Numbered from the stretch's first letter, positions 7,788-16,547 are shown. The stretch is 64,000 nt of DNA from Ideonella sp. (GCA_016721465.1 JADKIA010000004.1:744001-808000), one strand, 5' to 3'. Notes: generated by a model not told the origin, from the letters alone. Numbers and translations are program-made.

Positions 7788-9022
7788 TGCGGCCCGGCCT
7801 GACGCCGGCCACCGCCGCGCTGATGCTCACGCTGCTGCTGAGCCTGCAGCCGGTCACCACCGACCTGATGCTCACCGCGCTGCCCTCGCTGGCGGCCGAC
7901 CTGAAGGCGCCGATGGCGCCGGTGCAACTCACGCTGTCGGCCACGGTGCTGGCCTTCGGGTTGGCTCAGCTGTTCTGGGGCCCGGTGGCCGACCGCTTCG
8001 GCCGGCGGCCGGTGATGTTGCTGGGTCTGGTCGGCTACTCGTTGGCCTGCGTCGGTGCCTGGACGTCGATGAACATCGAGACGCTGGTGCTGTGGCGTGC
8101 CGCACAGGGCGCCGCGATGGCCGCCGCCGTGGTCTGCGCCCGCGCCATGGTGCGCGACCTGTACGAGCCGCACGAGGGTGCCGGCGTCATGGCGCGTGCG
8201 CTCACCGGCCTGGGCGTGGTTGCCATCCTCTGCCCCTTGCTGGGTGGCCTGTTGGTCAGCGCCTTCGGTTGGCGCGCGGCCATCGCCGGCATGGGGGTGT
8301 GCGCCGTGGCGCTCACGGCCACCATCGCGTCGCAGCTCCCGGAGACCATCCGCCAGCGCAACCGCCACGCCACCCGCGCTGCACCGCTGCTGCACCAGAG
8401 CCTGGCCATCCTGCGCCACCCGGGATTCCGCGCCTGGACGCTGCTGGTGGCCTGCACTTACGGCGGCCTGTACACCACGCTGGCCAGCGCGGGCATCGTG
8501 ATGATCCAGGTGCTGCAACTCAGCACCACGATGGCCGGCCTGGTGCTCAGCCTGATGGGCACGTCCTACATCGGCGGCACGCTGTTGTGCCGGCGCTGGC
8601 TGCCGCGCCATGGGCTCGTCGGCACGGTGGGCCGGGCGGCCTGGTTCTCGCTGGCAGCCGGCGCGATGCTGGCGGCGGTGGCGGTGACCGATGTGCGCTC
8701 GGTCTGGCTGTTGATGCTGTCGCTGTGCGTGTTCTCGGTGGGCCACGGCATGCACCAGCCTTGTGGACAGACGGGCGCCGTGTCGGCCTTCCCGCATGCG
8801 GCCGGGCTGGCCTCGGCGCTGGCAGGCTTTGCCTTGGCGCTGGTGGCCTTCGGCGTCGGCCTGTGGCTGGGCCAAGCCCTGGACGGCAGCGTGCGGCCGT
8901 TGGCCACGGGCGTGGCGGCGGGCGCCAGCCTCAGCGCCTTGGTGGCCTGGACGCTCGTGCGCCGCCATGGCGAGCCGCTGCCCCCCGTGCTGCCGGGTGC
9001 CGCGAGACCCGTGGCCGGATGA
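7787..9022 (+). CDS. MFS drug efflux transporter, Bcr/CflA family
   Basis: This 411-aa inner-membrane protein has about 12 predicted transmembrane helices. MFS motif A is present after helix 2 (GPVADRFGRRPVM). Helix 1 has the Bcr/CflA-type start TTDLMLTALPSLAADL, close to the STDMYLPALP of Bcr. The pattern ARAMVRDLYEP in the loop between helices 4 and 5 is also typical of the Bcr/CflA drug-H+ antiporter group. It overlaps both its upstream neighbour (TGATG) and miaA downstream (ATGA), so it sits inside a tightly coupled cluster. The compound exported is unknown. Confidence 0.88.
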   Translation: MRPGLTPATAALMLTLLLSLQPVTTDLMLTALPSLAADLKAPMAPVQLTLSATVLAFGLAQLFWGPVADRFGRRPVMLLGLVGYSLACVGAWTSMNIETLVLWRAAQGAAMAAAVVCARAMVRDLYEPHEGAGVMARALTGLGVVAILCPLLGGLLVSAFGWRAAIAGMGVCAVALTATIASQLPETIRQRNRHATRAAPLLHQSLAILRHPGFRAWTLLVACTYGGLYTTLASAGIVMIQVLQLSTTMAGLVLSLMGTSYIGGTLLCRRWLPRHGLVGTVGRAAWFSLAAGAMLAAVAVTDVRSVWLLMLSLCVFSVGHGMHQPCGQTGAVSAFPHAAGLASALAGFALALVAFGVGLWLGQALDGSVRPLATGVAAGASLSALVAWTLVRRHGEPLPPVLPGAARPVAG

Positions 9023-9936
9023 CCAAGACCCTCGCCATTGCCGGCCCCACGGCCAGCGGCAAGAGTGCGCTCGCGCTGTCCGCCGCGCAGCGCTGGCCCA
9101 TCGAGATCATCAGCGTGGATTCGGCGCTGGTGTTTCGCGGCATGGACATCGGTACGGCCAAACCCAGTGCCGCCGAGTTGGCCGCCGCGCCACACCACCT
9201 GATCGACATCCTCGACCCGACCGAGGCCTACTCGGCGGCGCAGTTCGTGGCCGATGCCGCCCGCCTCATCGCCGAGGTGCACGGGCGTGGCCGCCATGCG
9301 CTGCTGGTGGGCGGCACCATGCTGTACTTCAAGGCGCTGGTGAACGGGCTCGATGCAATGCCCGGTGCCGACCCCACCGTCCGCGCCGCCATCGATGCCC
9401 GCGCGGCCAGTGAAGGCTGGCCGGCCCTGCACGCCGAGCTGCAGCGCGTGGACGCCATCACCGCCGCCCGCCTGGCACCGAACGACGCCCAGCGCATCCA
9501 GCGCGCGCTGGAGGTCTGGCAGCTCAGTGGCGAGCCGCTGTCGGCCTGGCATGGCCGCCGCGCGATGCCGGCCATGGCGCTGCCCATGTTGTCGCTGGAG
9601 CCCGGCTCGCGGGCCTGGCTGCATGAACGCATCGCCCAACGCTTCGAGGCCATGCTGGCCGCTGGCCTGGTCGACGAAGTGCGGCACCTGCGTGCGCGTG
9701 ATGACCTGCACCTGGGCCTGCCGTCCATGCGCTGTGTGGGCTACCGGCAGGCCTGGGAATGCCTGGACGCTGGCGATGTTTCGCCCTTGCGCGAACGGGG
9801 CATCGCTGCCACCCGTCAACTGGCCAAGCGGCAGCTGACCTGGTTGCGCTCGATGCCCGCCCGCACCGTGGTGGCCTGCGATGCGCCCGACGCGCCGGCG
9901 CAGGCGCTCGCCCACCTCGAACGCTTGCTGCAATGA
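9019..9936 (+). CDS. miaA: tRNA dimethylallyltransferase MiaA
   Basis: MiaA adds a dimethylallyl group from DMAPP to N6 of A37 in tRNAs reading UNN codons. The 305-aa product has the P-loop GPTASGKS near the N-terminus, the substrate-binding IISVDSALVFRGMDIGTAK region, and HHLIDILDPTEAYSAA. Further motifs are LVGGTMLYFKAL, the DAQRIQRALEV tRNA-contact motif and GYRQAWECLD. Length and motif order are standard. It overlaps the MFS gene at its start (ATGA) and the ABC ATPase ATG at its end, so the whole stretch from mutL may be one transcript with internal starts. Confidence 0.97.
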   Translation: MTKTLAIAGPTASGKSALALSAAQRWPIEIISVDSALVFRGMDIGTAKPSAAELAAAPHHLIDILDPTEAYSAAQFVADAARLIAEVHGRGRHALLVGGTMLYFKALVNGLDAMPGADPTVRAAIDARAASEGWPALHAELQRVDAITAARLAPNDAQRIQRALEVWQLSGEPLSAWHGRRAMPAMALPMLSLEPGSRAWLHERIAQRFEAMLAAGLVDEVRHLRARDDLHLGLPSMRCVGYRQAWECLDAGDVSPLRERGIAATRQLAKRQLTWLRSMPARTVVACDAPDAPAQALAHLERLLQ

Positions 9937-10592
9937 ACCCACCCGCGCTGCTTCGGGTGCAGGGCTTGACCAAGGCCTACGCCGACACGCCCGTGTTTGC
10001 CAATGTCGAGCTGAGCCTGGTGCCGGGCGAGTTCGTGGCCATGCTCGGCGAATCGGGCGTGGGCAAGTCCACGCTGCTGAACTGCATCGCCGGCCTGGAC
10101 GACGCGGATGCCGGCCAGGTGCTGCTCGATGGCGTGGTGGTCGGCAGCCTGCCCGAGGCCCAGCGGGCCGAGTTGCGTCGCGCCAAGCTGGGTTTCGTCT
10201 TTCAGGCCTTTCACCTGTTGCCGCACCTGTCGGTGGCCGAGAACGTGGAACTGCCCTTGCGCCTGCTGGGCCGGCCGGATCCCCGGCGGGTCGAATCCTT
10301 GCTGCAATCCGTCGGGCTGGGTGGCCTGGGCGGGCGGTCGCCAGCGCAGCTGTCGGGTGGGCAGTTGCAACGCGTGGCACTGGCCCGGGCGCTGGTGCAT
10401 CGGCCGCTGCTCATCCTGGCCGACGAACCCACCGGCAATCTCGACCCAGCCACCGCCGAACGCATGCTGGACGTGCTGCTGGCGCAGGTGCGCGCCGAAG
10501 GGGCGGCCTGCCTCCTGGTGACACATTCGGCCGCCGCGGCCGCGCGGGCCGATCGGGTGCTGCGATTGACGCCCTTGGGCATTGATTCTTGA
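9933..10592 (+). CDS. ABC transporter ATPase, LolD/MacB/AttE-like
   Basis: This 219-aa cytoplasmic ATPase belongs to the group that energises FtsX-type permeases rather than substrate-binding-protein importers. It has Walker A GESGVGKST (about residues 38-46), a Q-loop FVFQAFHLLP, the signature LSGGQLQRVALARAL and Walker B LILADEPTGNLD. A switch His lies in VTHSAAAA. The likely partner is the FtsX-like permease starting at 11,459, with an MBL-fold gene between them. With the downstream AttH/CrtC-like gene the set resembles AttEFGH systems. The ATG overlaps the miaA stop. Confidence 0.88.
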   Translation: MNPPALLRVQGLTKAYADTPVFANVELSLVPGEFVAMLGESGVGKSTLLNCIAGLDDADAGQVLLDGVVVGSLPEAQRAELRRAKLGFVFQAFHLLPHLSVAENVELPLRLLGRPDPRRVESLLQSVGLGGLGGRSPAQLSGGQLQRVALARALVHRPLLILADEPTGNLDPATAERMLDVLLAQVRAEGAACLLVTHSAAAAARADRVLRLTPLGIDS

Positions 10593-10629
10593 TGGGCGTC
10601 AATTGATACAGATCGGCCCAGACTAAAGT
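10589..10629 (+). promoter_or_regulatory. FNR/Anr-like box and -10 element before the ODP gene
   Basis: TTGATGGGCGTCAA at 10589-10602 matches the FNR consensus TTGAT-N4-ATCAA at 9 of 10 positions. A -10-like TAAAGT lies at 10624-10629, 7 nt before the ATG at 10637. The box centre (10595.5) falls about 41 bp before a start at or next to that ATG, the class II FNR spacing. The box is nested in an inverted repeat with 10-bp arms (10565-10574 and 10594-10603). Function is inferred. Confidence 0.45.
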
Positions 10630-10636
10630 CGCGGCC

Positions 10637-11404
10637 ATGCCTGCAGAGCTCTTCAACCACGATGGCCACCGCTGCCTGATGTTCCACGACCTGTGCGACG
10701 TCGGCGGCGAGGCGGTTCAAGCCAACCAGTTCCTGATCGTCAACGAGGACACCGGCGCGATCATCGACCCGGGCGGCAACCTGGCCTACAACGAGCTGTA
10801 CATGGGCATGACCCGGCATTTCCCGCCCAGCCGGCTGAGCGCCATCATCGCCTCGCATGCCGACCCGGACATCATTGCCTCGCTCGATCGCTGGACCACG
10901 GCCACACCGGCACCGATCTACGTGTCCAAGTTGTGGGAGCGCTTCGTGCCGCACTTCTGCAAGGCCGGCAAGACGCAGGGCCGGGTGATCGGCATCCCGG
11001 ACGCCGGCATGCGCATCCCCGTGGGCAGCAGCCACCTGCTGGCCCTGCCGGCGCACTTCCTGCACGCCGAAGGCAACTTCCAGTTCTACGACCCGATCTC
11101 GCGCCTGTTGTTCTCGGGCGACCTCGGTGTCTCGCTGGTCCCCGGCGCCGATTGCGGCAAGCCCGTGCATTCGCTGGCCAAGCTGCTGCCGCACATGGAA
11201 GGCTTTCACCGCCGCTACATGGTGTCCAACAAGATCCTGCGCCTGTGGGCCGACATGGTGAGCACGCTGAAGATCGACATGATCGTGCCGCAGCATGGCG
11301 CACCACTGGCCGGCCCGGCGGTTCAGGAGTTCATCGCCTGGACGCGCGAACTGCCCTGCGGCGTGGACCTGATGGGACCCCGCGACTACCAAGTGCCCGC
11401 CTGA
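10637..11404 (+). CDS. ODP-type MBL-fold diiron protein (flavodiiron-like beta-lactamase domain without flavodoxin)
   Basis: The 255-aa product is a metallo-beta-lactamase-fold protein whose putative ligands fit a diiron centre. They are H74-x-D76-x-D78 (SHADPD), H143 (HFLHAEGN), D162 (SGDLG) and H220 (PQHG). The spacing closely follows flavodiiron protein ligands (HxExD, H, D, H), with Asp in place of the Glu. There is no flavodoxin or rubredoxin domain, which matches the oxygen-binding diiron protein (ODP) family. It has no signal peptide and is probably cytoplasmic. It lies between an ABC ATPase gene and its likely permease gene. No Shine-Dalgarno is visible, and the -10 position suggests a leaderless mRNA. 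Whether it senses or reduces O2/NO is unknown. Confidence 0.75.
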   Translation: MPAELFNHDGHRCLMFHDLCDVGGEAVQANQFLIVNEDTGAIIDPGGNLAYNELYMGMTRHFPPSRLSAIIASHADPDIIASLDRWTTATPAPIYVSKLWERFVPHFCKAGKTQGRVIGIPDAGMRIPVGSSHLLALPAHFLHAEGNFQFYDPISRLLFSGDLGVSLVPGADCGKPVHSLAKLLPHMEGFHRRYMVSNKILRLWADMVSTLKIDMIVPQHGAPLAGPAVQEFIAWTRELPCGVDLMGPRDYQVPA

Positions 11405-11458
11405 AGGCATGAGCGGCCGGGCGCCCATCCGGTCGATCGCCCGTAACATGCGCCACCG

Positions 11459-14071
11459 ATGTGGCGCCGCCTGTTCCCCCTGACCCTGGCCGAGTGGCGC
11501 CACCACCCCTGGCGCCACGGCGTGGCGCTGCTGGCGGTGGCGCTCGGCGTGGCGCTGGCCAGTTCGGTGCAGTTGATCAACCACTCGGCCTTGTCGGAGT
11601 TCTCGCAGGCCGTGCGCTCGGCCAACGGTGAGCCCGACCTGGTGCTGGCCGCGCGCGAGCGCAGCGGCCTGGCCGACAGCCTGCTCGACACCCTGCTGGC
11701 CGACGAACAGGTGGCCACCGCCAGCCCCGTGCTGGAGCTGGACAGCCAGGCCCGCCCGGTGCCTGACGTGCAAAGCGAGCGCACTGCCATGGCCCGTCGC
11801 CAGCCGCTCGACAGCCAGACCAGCCTGCGCCAGCCCGGTGACCCGCGGGTGAGCGTGCGCCTGATCGGCATCGACGCCTTGCAGGTGGCCCGCGTCGCAC
11901 CCGCGCTGCTGCCACGGCCGGCCTCGGGCGCGTCGATGACCACCGCCATCGACCCGGCGCTGGCCTGGCTCAACCCGGCCGCACGGGCGCGGCTCGGCCT
12001 GCTGGACGGCGACAGCCTCGAGCTGCAATCGGCTGCGGGTTGGCAGCGCCTGCGCGTGGGCGGCTCGGTGGCCGCGGGCGGCAGCCCGTTGGTGGTGCTG
12101 GATCTGGCCGCGGCGCAGGCGCTGTTCGGCCGCGACGGCCGCTTCACCCGCATCGACGTGCAACTGGTCGCGGGCGTGGACCGCGACACCTGGCGCGCCG
12201 CACTGCAGCTGCCTGCGGACGCGCAGGTGGTGGCGGCCGACGACGCGGTGCAGCGGGTGTCCAACCTGTCGCGCGCCTACCGCGTCAACCTGGGGGTGCT
12301 GGCCCTGGTGGCGCTGCTGGTGGGTGGATTCCTGGTGTACTCGGTGGTCTCGCTGTCCGTCGCGCAGCGCACGCCGCAGCTGGCCTTGCTGGGCGTGCTG
12401 GGCCTGGCCGCGCGCGAACGCCGCAGCTGGGTGCTGGCAGAAAGCGCAGTGCTTGGCGCCGTCGGCAGTGCGCTGGGGCTGGGTGCCGGCGCCGGCCTGG
12501 CCGCGCTGGCCTTGCAGCTGTTGGGCGGCGATCTGGGCGGCGGCTACTTCCCGGGCGTGGCGCCGCAACTCGCCTGGCCGCCGCTCGCGCTGTTTGCGTG
12601 CTGGGCCATTGGCACCGCCGCCGCGGTGGTGGGCGCCTGGTGGCCGGCTCGCCAGGCCGAAAGCCTGAAGCCTGCCCTGGCGCTGAAAGGCATGGGCAGT
12701 GGCGCCGGCACGGCGGCACCGCGGTGGCCGGTGCTGGTCTTGCTGGCGGCCGGTGTCGTGCTGGCAACCCTGCCCCCGGTGGGCGGGTTGCCGCTGGCGG
12801 CCTATGCCTCGGTGGCCTTGCTGCTGGCCGGCGGAGTGGCTGCGGTGCCTTGGGCGGTGCAGGCGCTGCTGGCCTGGCAGCGCATGCGGACTTCGACCGA
12901 AGCGACCCACGGCTGGCGCCGCAGCGTGCTCGCCTGGCTGGCCTGGCGCCGCGCGCGCTTTGCACGCCAGACCGCCAGCGCCACGGTGGCCGGCGTGGTG
13001 GCCAGCCTGGCCCTGTCGGTGGCGTTGACGGTGATGGTCGGCAGCTTTCGCGATGCGGTCAACGTTTGGCTCGACACGGTGTTGCCCGCCGACCTTTACG
13101 CCCGCAGCTCGGCCAGTGCCGCCGCCGCGGACCAGACCGCCTTGCCCGAGGGCTTTGCCGAGGCCGCCAATGCGCTGCCGGGTGTGCAGCAGGTGCAGGC
13201 CTCTCGCGTGGTGCCCATGGCCATCGACCCCCGCCAACCGGCGGTGGTGCTGATCGCCCGCCCGCTGCCCGACCCGGAACGCAACCTGGCCTTGCTGGGC
13301 GGCGTGCGGCCGACCCAGGCCGGCGAGTTGGGCGTCTTCGTCAGCGAGCCCGCCGCCGCCATCCACGGATGGACGGCCGGCGCGGTGATCCGCCTGCCCT
13401 TGCCGGGCGGCGATCGCACGGCCCGCGTGCGAGGCATCTGGCGCGACTATTCGCGCCAGTTCGGCGCCGTGGCCATCGATCTGGCGGATTACCAGGCGCT
13501 CACCGGTGACCGACGCCTGAACGACCTGGCCCTGTGGCTCAAGCCCGGTGTGCCACCGAGCGCGGTGGACAGCGCCCTGCGCCGCCTGGCCGGCCCCGAC
13601 CACCCGCTGGACACCGCCAGCACGGCCGACCTGCGACGCATCTCGCTGACCATCTTCGACCGCAGCTTTGCCGTCACGCGCTACCTGCAGGTGGTGGCCA
13701 TCGCGGTCGGGCTGGTGGGCGTGGCGGCCAGCCTGTCGGCGCAGGTGCTGGCCCGGCGCAAGGAATTCGGCCTGCTGGCCCACCTGGGCTTCACCCGGCG
13801 CCAGACGATCGTGCTGGTGACGCTCGAATCGCTCGCCTGGCTGGCCGCCGGCTGCATCGTCGGCGTGGCGCTCGGCCTGGCCATCGCGGTGGTGCTGGTG
13901 CAGGTGGTCAACCCGCAGAGCTTCCACTGGACCATGCCCATGCAGGTGCCCGGTTGGCGCCTGGTGGCGCTGGCCGGGGCGGTGCTGGTGGCTGGTGGCG
14001 TCACAGCCGCCTTCAGTGCGCGCCGCGCCGCGTCGCGCCATGCGGTGCAGGCCGTGAAGGAGGACTGGTGA
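11459..14071 (+). CDS. FtsX-like ABC permease, fused two-domain (AttF/AttG-like)
   Basis: The 870-aa inner-membrane protein holds two FtsX/MacB-type units. An N-terminal helix (ALLAVALGVALASSVQL) is followed by a large periplasmic domain to about residue 270. A block of three or more helices with a cytoplasmic ARERRSWVLAESA coupling segment comes next, then an intervening helix region. The second unit is a periplasmic domain of about 530-740 followed by a last helix block containing RRKEFGLLAHLGFTRRQ. Permeases of this layout mobilise lipoproteins or envelope lipids, or form Att-type systems. The ATPase is encoded upstream. The stop overlaps the GTG start of the AttH-like gene. TAACAT lies 9 nt before the ATG. 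The substrate is unknown. Confidence 0.85.
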   Translation: MWRRLFPLTLAEWRHHPWRHGVALLAVALGVALASSVQLINHSALSEFSQAVRSANGEPDLVLAARERSGLADSLLDTLLADEQVATASPVLELDSQARPVPDVQSERTAMARRQPLDSQTSLRQPGDPRVSVRLIGIDALQVARVAPALLPRPASGASMTTAIDPALAWLNPAARARLGLLDGDSLELQSAAGWQRLRVGGSVAAGGSPLVVLDLAAAQALFGRDGRFTRIDVQLVAGVDRDTWRAALQLPADAQVVAADDAVQRVSNLSRAYRVNLGVLALVALLVGGFLVYSVVSLSVAQRTPQLALLGVLGLAARERRSWVLAESAVLGAVGSALGLGAGAGLAALALQLLGGDLGGGYFPGVAPQLAWPPLALFACWAIGTAAAVVGAWWPARQAESLKPALALKGMGSGAGTAAPRWPVLVLLAAGVVLATLPPVGGLPLAAYASVALLLAGGVAAVPWAVQALLAWQRMRTSTEATHGWRRSVLAWLAWRRARFARQTASATVAGVVASLALSVALTVMVGSFRDAVNVWLDTVLPADLYARSSASAAAADQTALPEGFAEAANALPGVQQVQASRVVPMAIDPRQPAVVLIARPLPDPERNLALLGGVRPTQAGELGVFVSEPAAAIHGWTAGAVIRLPLPGGDRTARVRGIWRDYSRQFGAVAIDLADYQALTGDRRLNDLALWLKPGVPPSAVDSALRRLAGPDHPLDTASTADLRRISLTIFDRSFAVTRYLQVVAIAVGLVGVAASLSAQVLARRKEFGLLAHLGFTRRQTIVLVTLESLAWLAAGCIVGVALGLAIAVVLVQVVNPQSFHWTMPMQVPGWRLVALAGAVLVAGGVTAAFSARRAASRHAVQAVKEDW

Positions 14072-15240
14072 ACCCGCTGCGCCGCTGGATGCTGGCATGG
14101 CCCGCCGCCATGACGGCCGGTCAGGCCGCGCACGCCATCAGCGCATCGTCGCCAACGCCCAGCACCGCCATCGCCGACGGCGATGACGTGCGGCCCAAGC
14201 GTGCGCTGAGCTTCCCGCGCGACCACGGTGCCCACCCCGGCAGCCGCATCGAGTGGTGGTACGCAACTGGATGGACAGCCCCCGAAGAGGGCGCCATGCC
14301 GATGGGCTTTCAGCTCACATTCTTCCGCAGCCGCACGGGCCTGGGCGATGCGCTGCAGGGCCGACAGGTGCCACGGCAGCTGCTGTTCGCCCATGCGGCC
14401 ATCACCGAGCTGAAGCCCGGCGGCCATCGCCACGCCCAGCGCCTGGCGCGTTGGAGCGGCGACGAAGCCGCAGCCGGTTCGCTGGGCACGGGCGCTTCAC
14501 GCAACGACACCCACTTGCGACTGGGGGCCTGGCAGCTGACGCGCACCGACGCCACCGGCCGCAGCGTCTACCGCGCCCGGCTGGCTGCGCCGGAGGCCGG
14601 TTTCACGCTTGCGCTGCAACTGGCCGGCACCCAAGCGGTGCTGCTGCAAGGCGACCAGGGCTACTCGCTCAAAGGCCCGCCGGGTGCGGCGGGCGAGCCC
14701 GCGCACGCCAGTCACTACTACTCGCAACCCCAACTGGCGGTGCAAGGCCTGGTCACGCTCGACGGACGCGAGCGGGCCGTGAGCGGCAAGGCCTGGCTGG
14801 ACCACGAATGGAGCCAGTCCCTGATGCCCGTGGCGGCCGTGGGTTGGGACTGGATCGGCATCAACCTCCTCGATGGCGGTGCACTCACCGCGTTTGTGCT
14901 GCGCACGGCCGACGGCCACGCGCTGTGGGCCGGGGGCAGCCACCGCGCGGCGGGCGGCGGCCTGCGGGTCTTCGCACCTGGCGAGGTGCATTTCGTCGCA
15001 CAGCGCCACTGGCTGAGCCCGACGACCGGCGGTCGCTACCCGGTGCGCTGGCACTTGACCACACCGGCGGGCACGCACGAGCTGGAGGCGCTGCTGGACG
15101 CCCAGGAGCTGGACAGCCGGCGCAGCACGGGTGCGGTGTACTGGGAGGGCCTGGCCGAGCTGCGCGGCGTCACGGGGCAGCGCATGGGCCTGGGCTACCT
15201 GGAAATGACGGGCTACGTCGGCGCTTTGCGCCTCGGCTGA
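14068..15240 (+). CDS. AttH/CrtC-family lipocalin-like protein (carotenoid 1,2-hydratase-like), exported
   Basis: The 390-aa product belongs to the CrtC/AttH fold, two lipocalin-like beta-barrels. It has the family's opening IEWWYATGW, then MGFQLTFFRS, the central LDHEWSQS and VGWDWIGINL, and a closing EGLAELRG-GLGYLEMTGY segment. The N-terminus (basic NPLRRW, hydrophobic core, then AHA) looks like a signal peptide, so it probably acts in the periplasm. GTG 14068 overlaps the permease stop; ATG 14089 is an alternative. AttH-like proteins are commonly encoded with an ABC ATPase and FtsX permeases. True CrtC hydratases add water to carotenoids, but no carotenoid gene is nearby, so AttH is the better label. 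Confidence 0.82.
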   Translation: MNPLRRWMLAWPAAMTAGQAAHAISASSPTPSTAIADGDDVRPKRALSFPRDHGAHPGSRIEWWYATGWTAPEEGAMPMGFQLTFFRSRTGLGDALQGRQVPRQLLFAHAAITELKPGGHRHAQRLARWSGDEAAAGSLGTGASRNDTHLRLGAWQLTRTDATGRSVYRARLAAPEAGFTLALQLAGTQAVLLQGDQGYSLKGPPGAAGEPAHASHYYSQPQLAVQGLVTLDGRERAVSGKAWLDHEWSQSLMPVAAVGWDWIGINLLDGGALTAFVLRTADGHALWAGGSHRAAGGGLRVFAPGEVHFVAQRHWLSPTTGGRYPVRWHLTTPAGTHELEALLDAQELDSRRSTGAVYWEGLAELRGVTGQRMGLGYLEMTGYVGALRLG

Positions 15241-15279
15241 GCTGTTCGACGGTCGCCGCAGGGCGCCGTCCTGGCACGC

Positions 15280-16236
15280 TCAGGGGCTGCCCGGCACGCG
15301 GCGATCGCCACCCATCGTGGCCGGGCTGCGCTTGGGCGGCACCGGCGCGGCGCGCACACAGTTGCGGCCCGCCTGCTTGGCGGCGCGCAGGGCAGCGCCG
15401 GCATCGCCGATCACCTGGTCCAGCTCGGCATGGTTGGCCCCGATCGAGGCCACGCCCACGCTCACGGTCACCGCCACTGAACCCGTGGGCCAGCTCATGC
15501 GGAAGTTGTGGATCCGCTCACGGATGCGCTCAGCGACGTCGATCGCGCCGATCGGATCGGTCTGCGGCAGGTACACCACCAGCACGCCCGCATTGAAGCG
15601 CGCCATCAGGTCGTACTGGCGCAGCGTGGCGATCACCAGGCGCGTGAGTTGCACCAGCACCGCGTCGCCGCAGGCCTGGCCATGCAACTCGTTGATGCGG
15701 CGCAGGTGGTCGGCGTCGATCATCAGCAGCGCAGCGTCCTCGCCGTGCCGGCGGATGCGCGACCACTCGCGGTCGGCAGCGGCGATGAAGTAGCGCTGCG
15801 TGTAGGCGCCGGTCAGCGCGTCGCGAATGTCGGACGGCGTGTCGAACGAGCTGGGCACGGCCGCGGGCAACATCATCGGTTCGGTGTCCGCCATGGCACG
15901 CGCTGTCTCGACCACGGCCGGCGCGGGCTCCGGGGCGGCGTGCTCGGCCATCGCCTGCGGTGCAGCGCCGACATCGCTCGGGGACACCGCCAGCCATGCC
16001 CAGATGCCGGCTGCGGCCACGGCGCCCGTCAAGGCACCCAGACCGCTCGCCAGCGCCAACGCACCGGACGACGACGTCGCGGCGGCGCGCAGCCAGTCCG
16101 CCGGCAAGGTGCTGGCCAAGGCGCCCACCAGGGCACCGAGCACGGCGCCAGCCGCCAAGGCTGCGAGCAACTGAGCCCAGATCGGGCGGCGGGGGCCGGC
16201 GGGTACTGCAGTGGATTGGGACGGATGCGTTTCCAT
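15280..16236 (-). CDS. Membrane protein with degenerate GGDEF domain
   Basis: This 318-aa protein has two hydrophobic segments (about residues 20-45 and 58-84), an Ala/Pro linker and a GGDEF-fold domain from about 135. The fold is clear: DALTGAYTQRYF, LMIDADHLRRINELHG, CGDAVL and VSVGVAS. The GGDEF signature itself reads NAGVL at 215-219, lacking the Gly-Gly and the acidic pair needed for cyclase activity. The inhibitory-site motif RxxD is kept (RQYD, 206-209), five residues upstream as in true cyclases. It is therefore probably a c-di-GMP receptor or scaffold rather than a cyclase. ATG 16236 is used; an in-frame extension of 25 codons upstream looks non-coding. Confidence 0.8.
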   Translation of the reverse strand: METHPSQSTAVPAGPRRPIWAQLLAALAAGAVLGALVGALASTLPADWLRAAATSSSGALALASGLGALTGAVAAAGIWAWLAVSPSDVGAAPQAMAEHAAPEPAPAVVETARAMADTEPMMLPAAVPSSFDTPSDIRDALTGAYTQRYFIAAADREWSRIRRHGEDAALLMIDADHLRRINELHGQACGDAVLVQLTRLVIATLRQYDLMARFNAGVLVVYLPQTDPIGAIDVAERIRERIHNFRMSWPTGSVAVTVSVGVASIGANHAELDQVIGDAGAALRAAKQAGRNCVRAAPVPPKRSPATMGGDRRVPGSP

Positions 16237-16518
16237 GGACTTCGATTCAAGCACAAGCCGGCCTTGGTGGGGCGTGAACATGGGGTTTCGGCAGCCAAGG
16301 CCAGACATCAAGCTGAGGGGGGTGCGCCGGGCACGAACTGTGACAAAGGCACGCCCGTTCGTCCCTGTGGAGACCGGTGACGCACCACGCGCGGTGTGTG
16401 CCAGGGCCAGCGGCGGCCAGGCGATCAGCCGGAGCGCGCTGGCTTGGCCAACGCCCCCGCCTTCAAGGCCGGCTCATCCACAGGCCGTTCACCGCAACGC
16501 GCTCGGCGACCAGGGGGC
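16237..16518. other. Intergenic stretch between the divergent GGDEF-like and SPFH genes
   Basis: About 280 bp without a convincing gene. A plus-strand reading frame through it encodes an Arg/Pro-rich peptide with no family resemblance and no ribosome site. The promoter for the minus-strand GGDEF-like gene must lie here, but no strong -35/-10 pair is visible. Confidence 0.5.
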
Positions 16519-16547
16519 TTGACGCGCAGGGCCGATGACACTAGAGT
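16519..16547 (+). promoter_or_regulatory. Sigma-70-type promoter of the SPFH gene
   Basis: TTGACG at 16519-16524 and TAGAGT at 16542-16547 are separated by 17 bp, giving a good -35/-10 pair. The predicted start falls at about 16,554, inside the adjacent palindrome and 24 nt before the ATG of the SPFH gene. A strong Shine-Dalgarno (AAGGAG, 16567-16572) follows. Confidence 0.6.

Noticed and set aside
10211..14098. A 1,295-codon antisense open frame opposite the ABC locus
   Set aside because: The sense strand has clear ABC ATPase, ODP and FtsX proteins with motifs. The antisense protein is compositionally biased and has no recognisable domain.
14068..15240. Naming this gene crtC (carotenoid hydratase)
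   Set aside because: No carotenoid genes are in the window and the ABC ATPase/FtsX context fits AttH better.
16211..16522. A 103-codon plus-strand frame upstream of the SPFH gene
   Set aside because: It overlaps the start of the GGDEF-like gene, is Arg/Pro-rich and has no ribosome site or domain.
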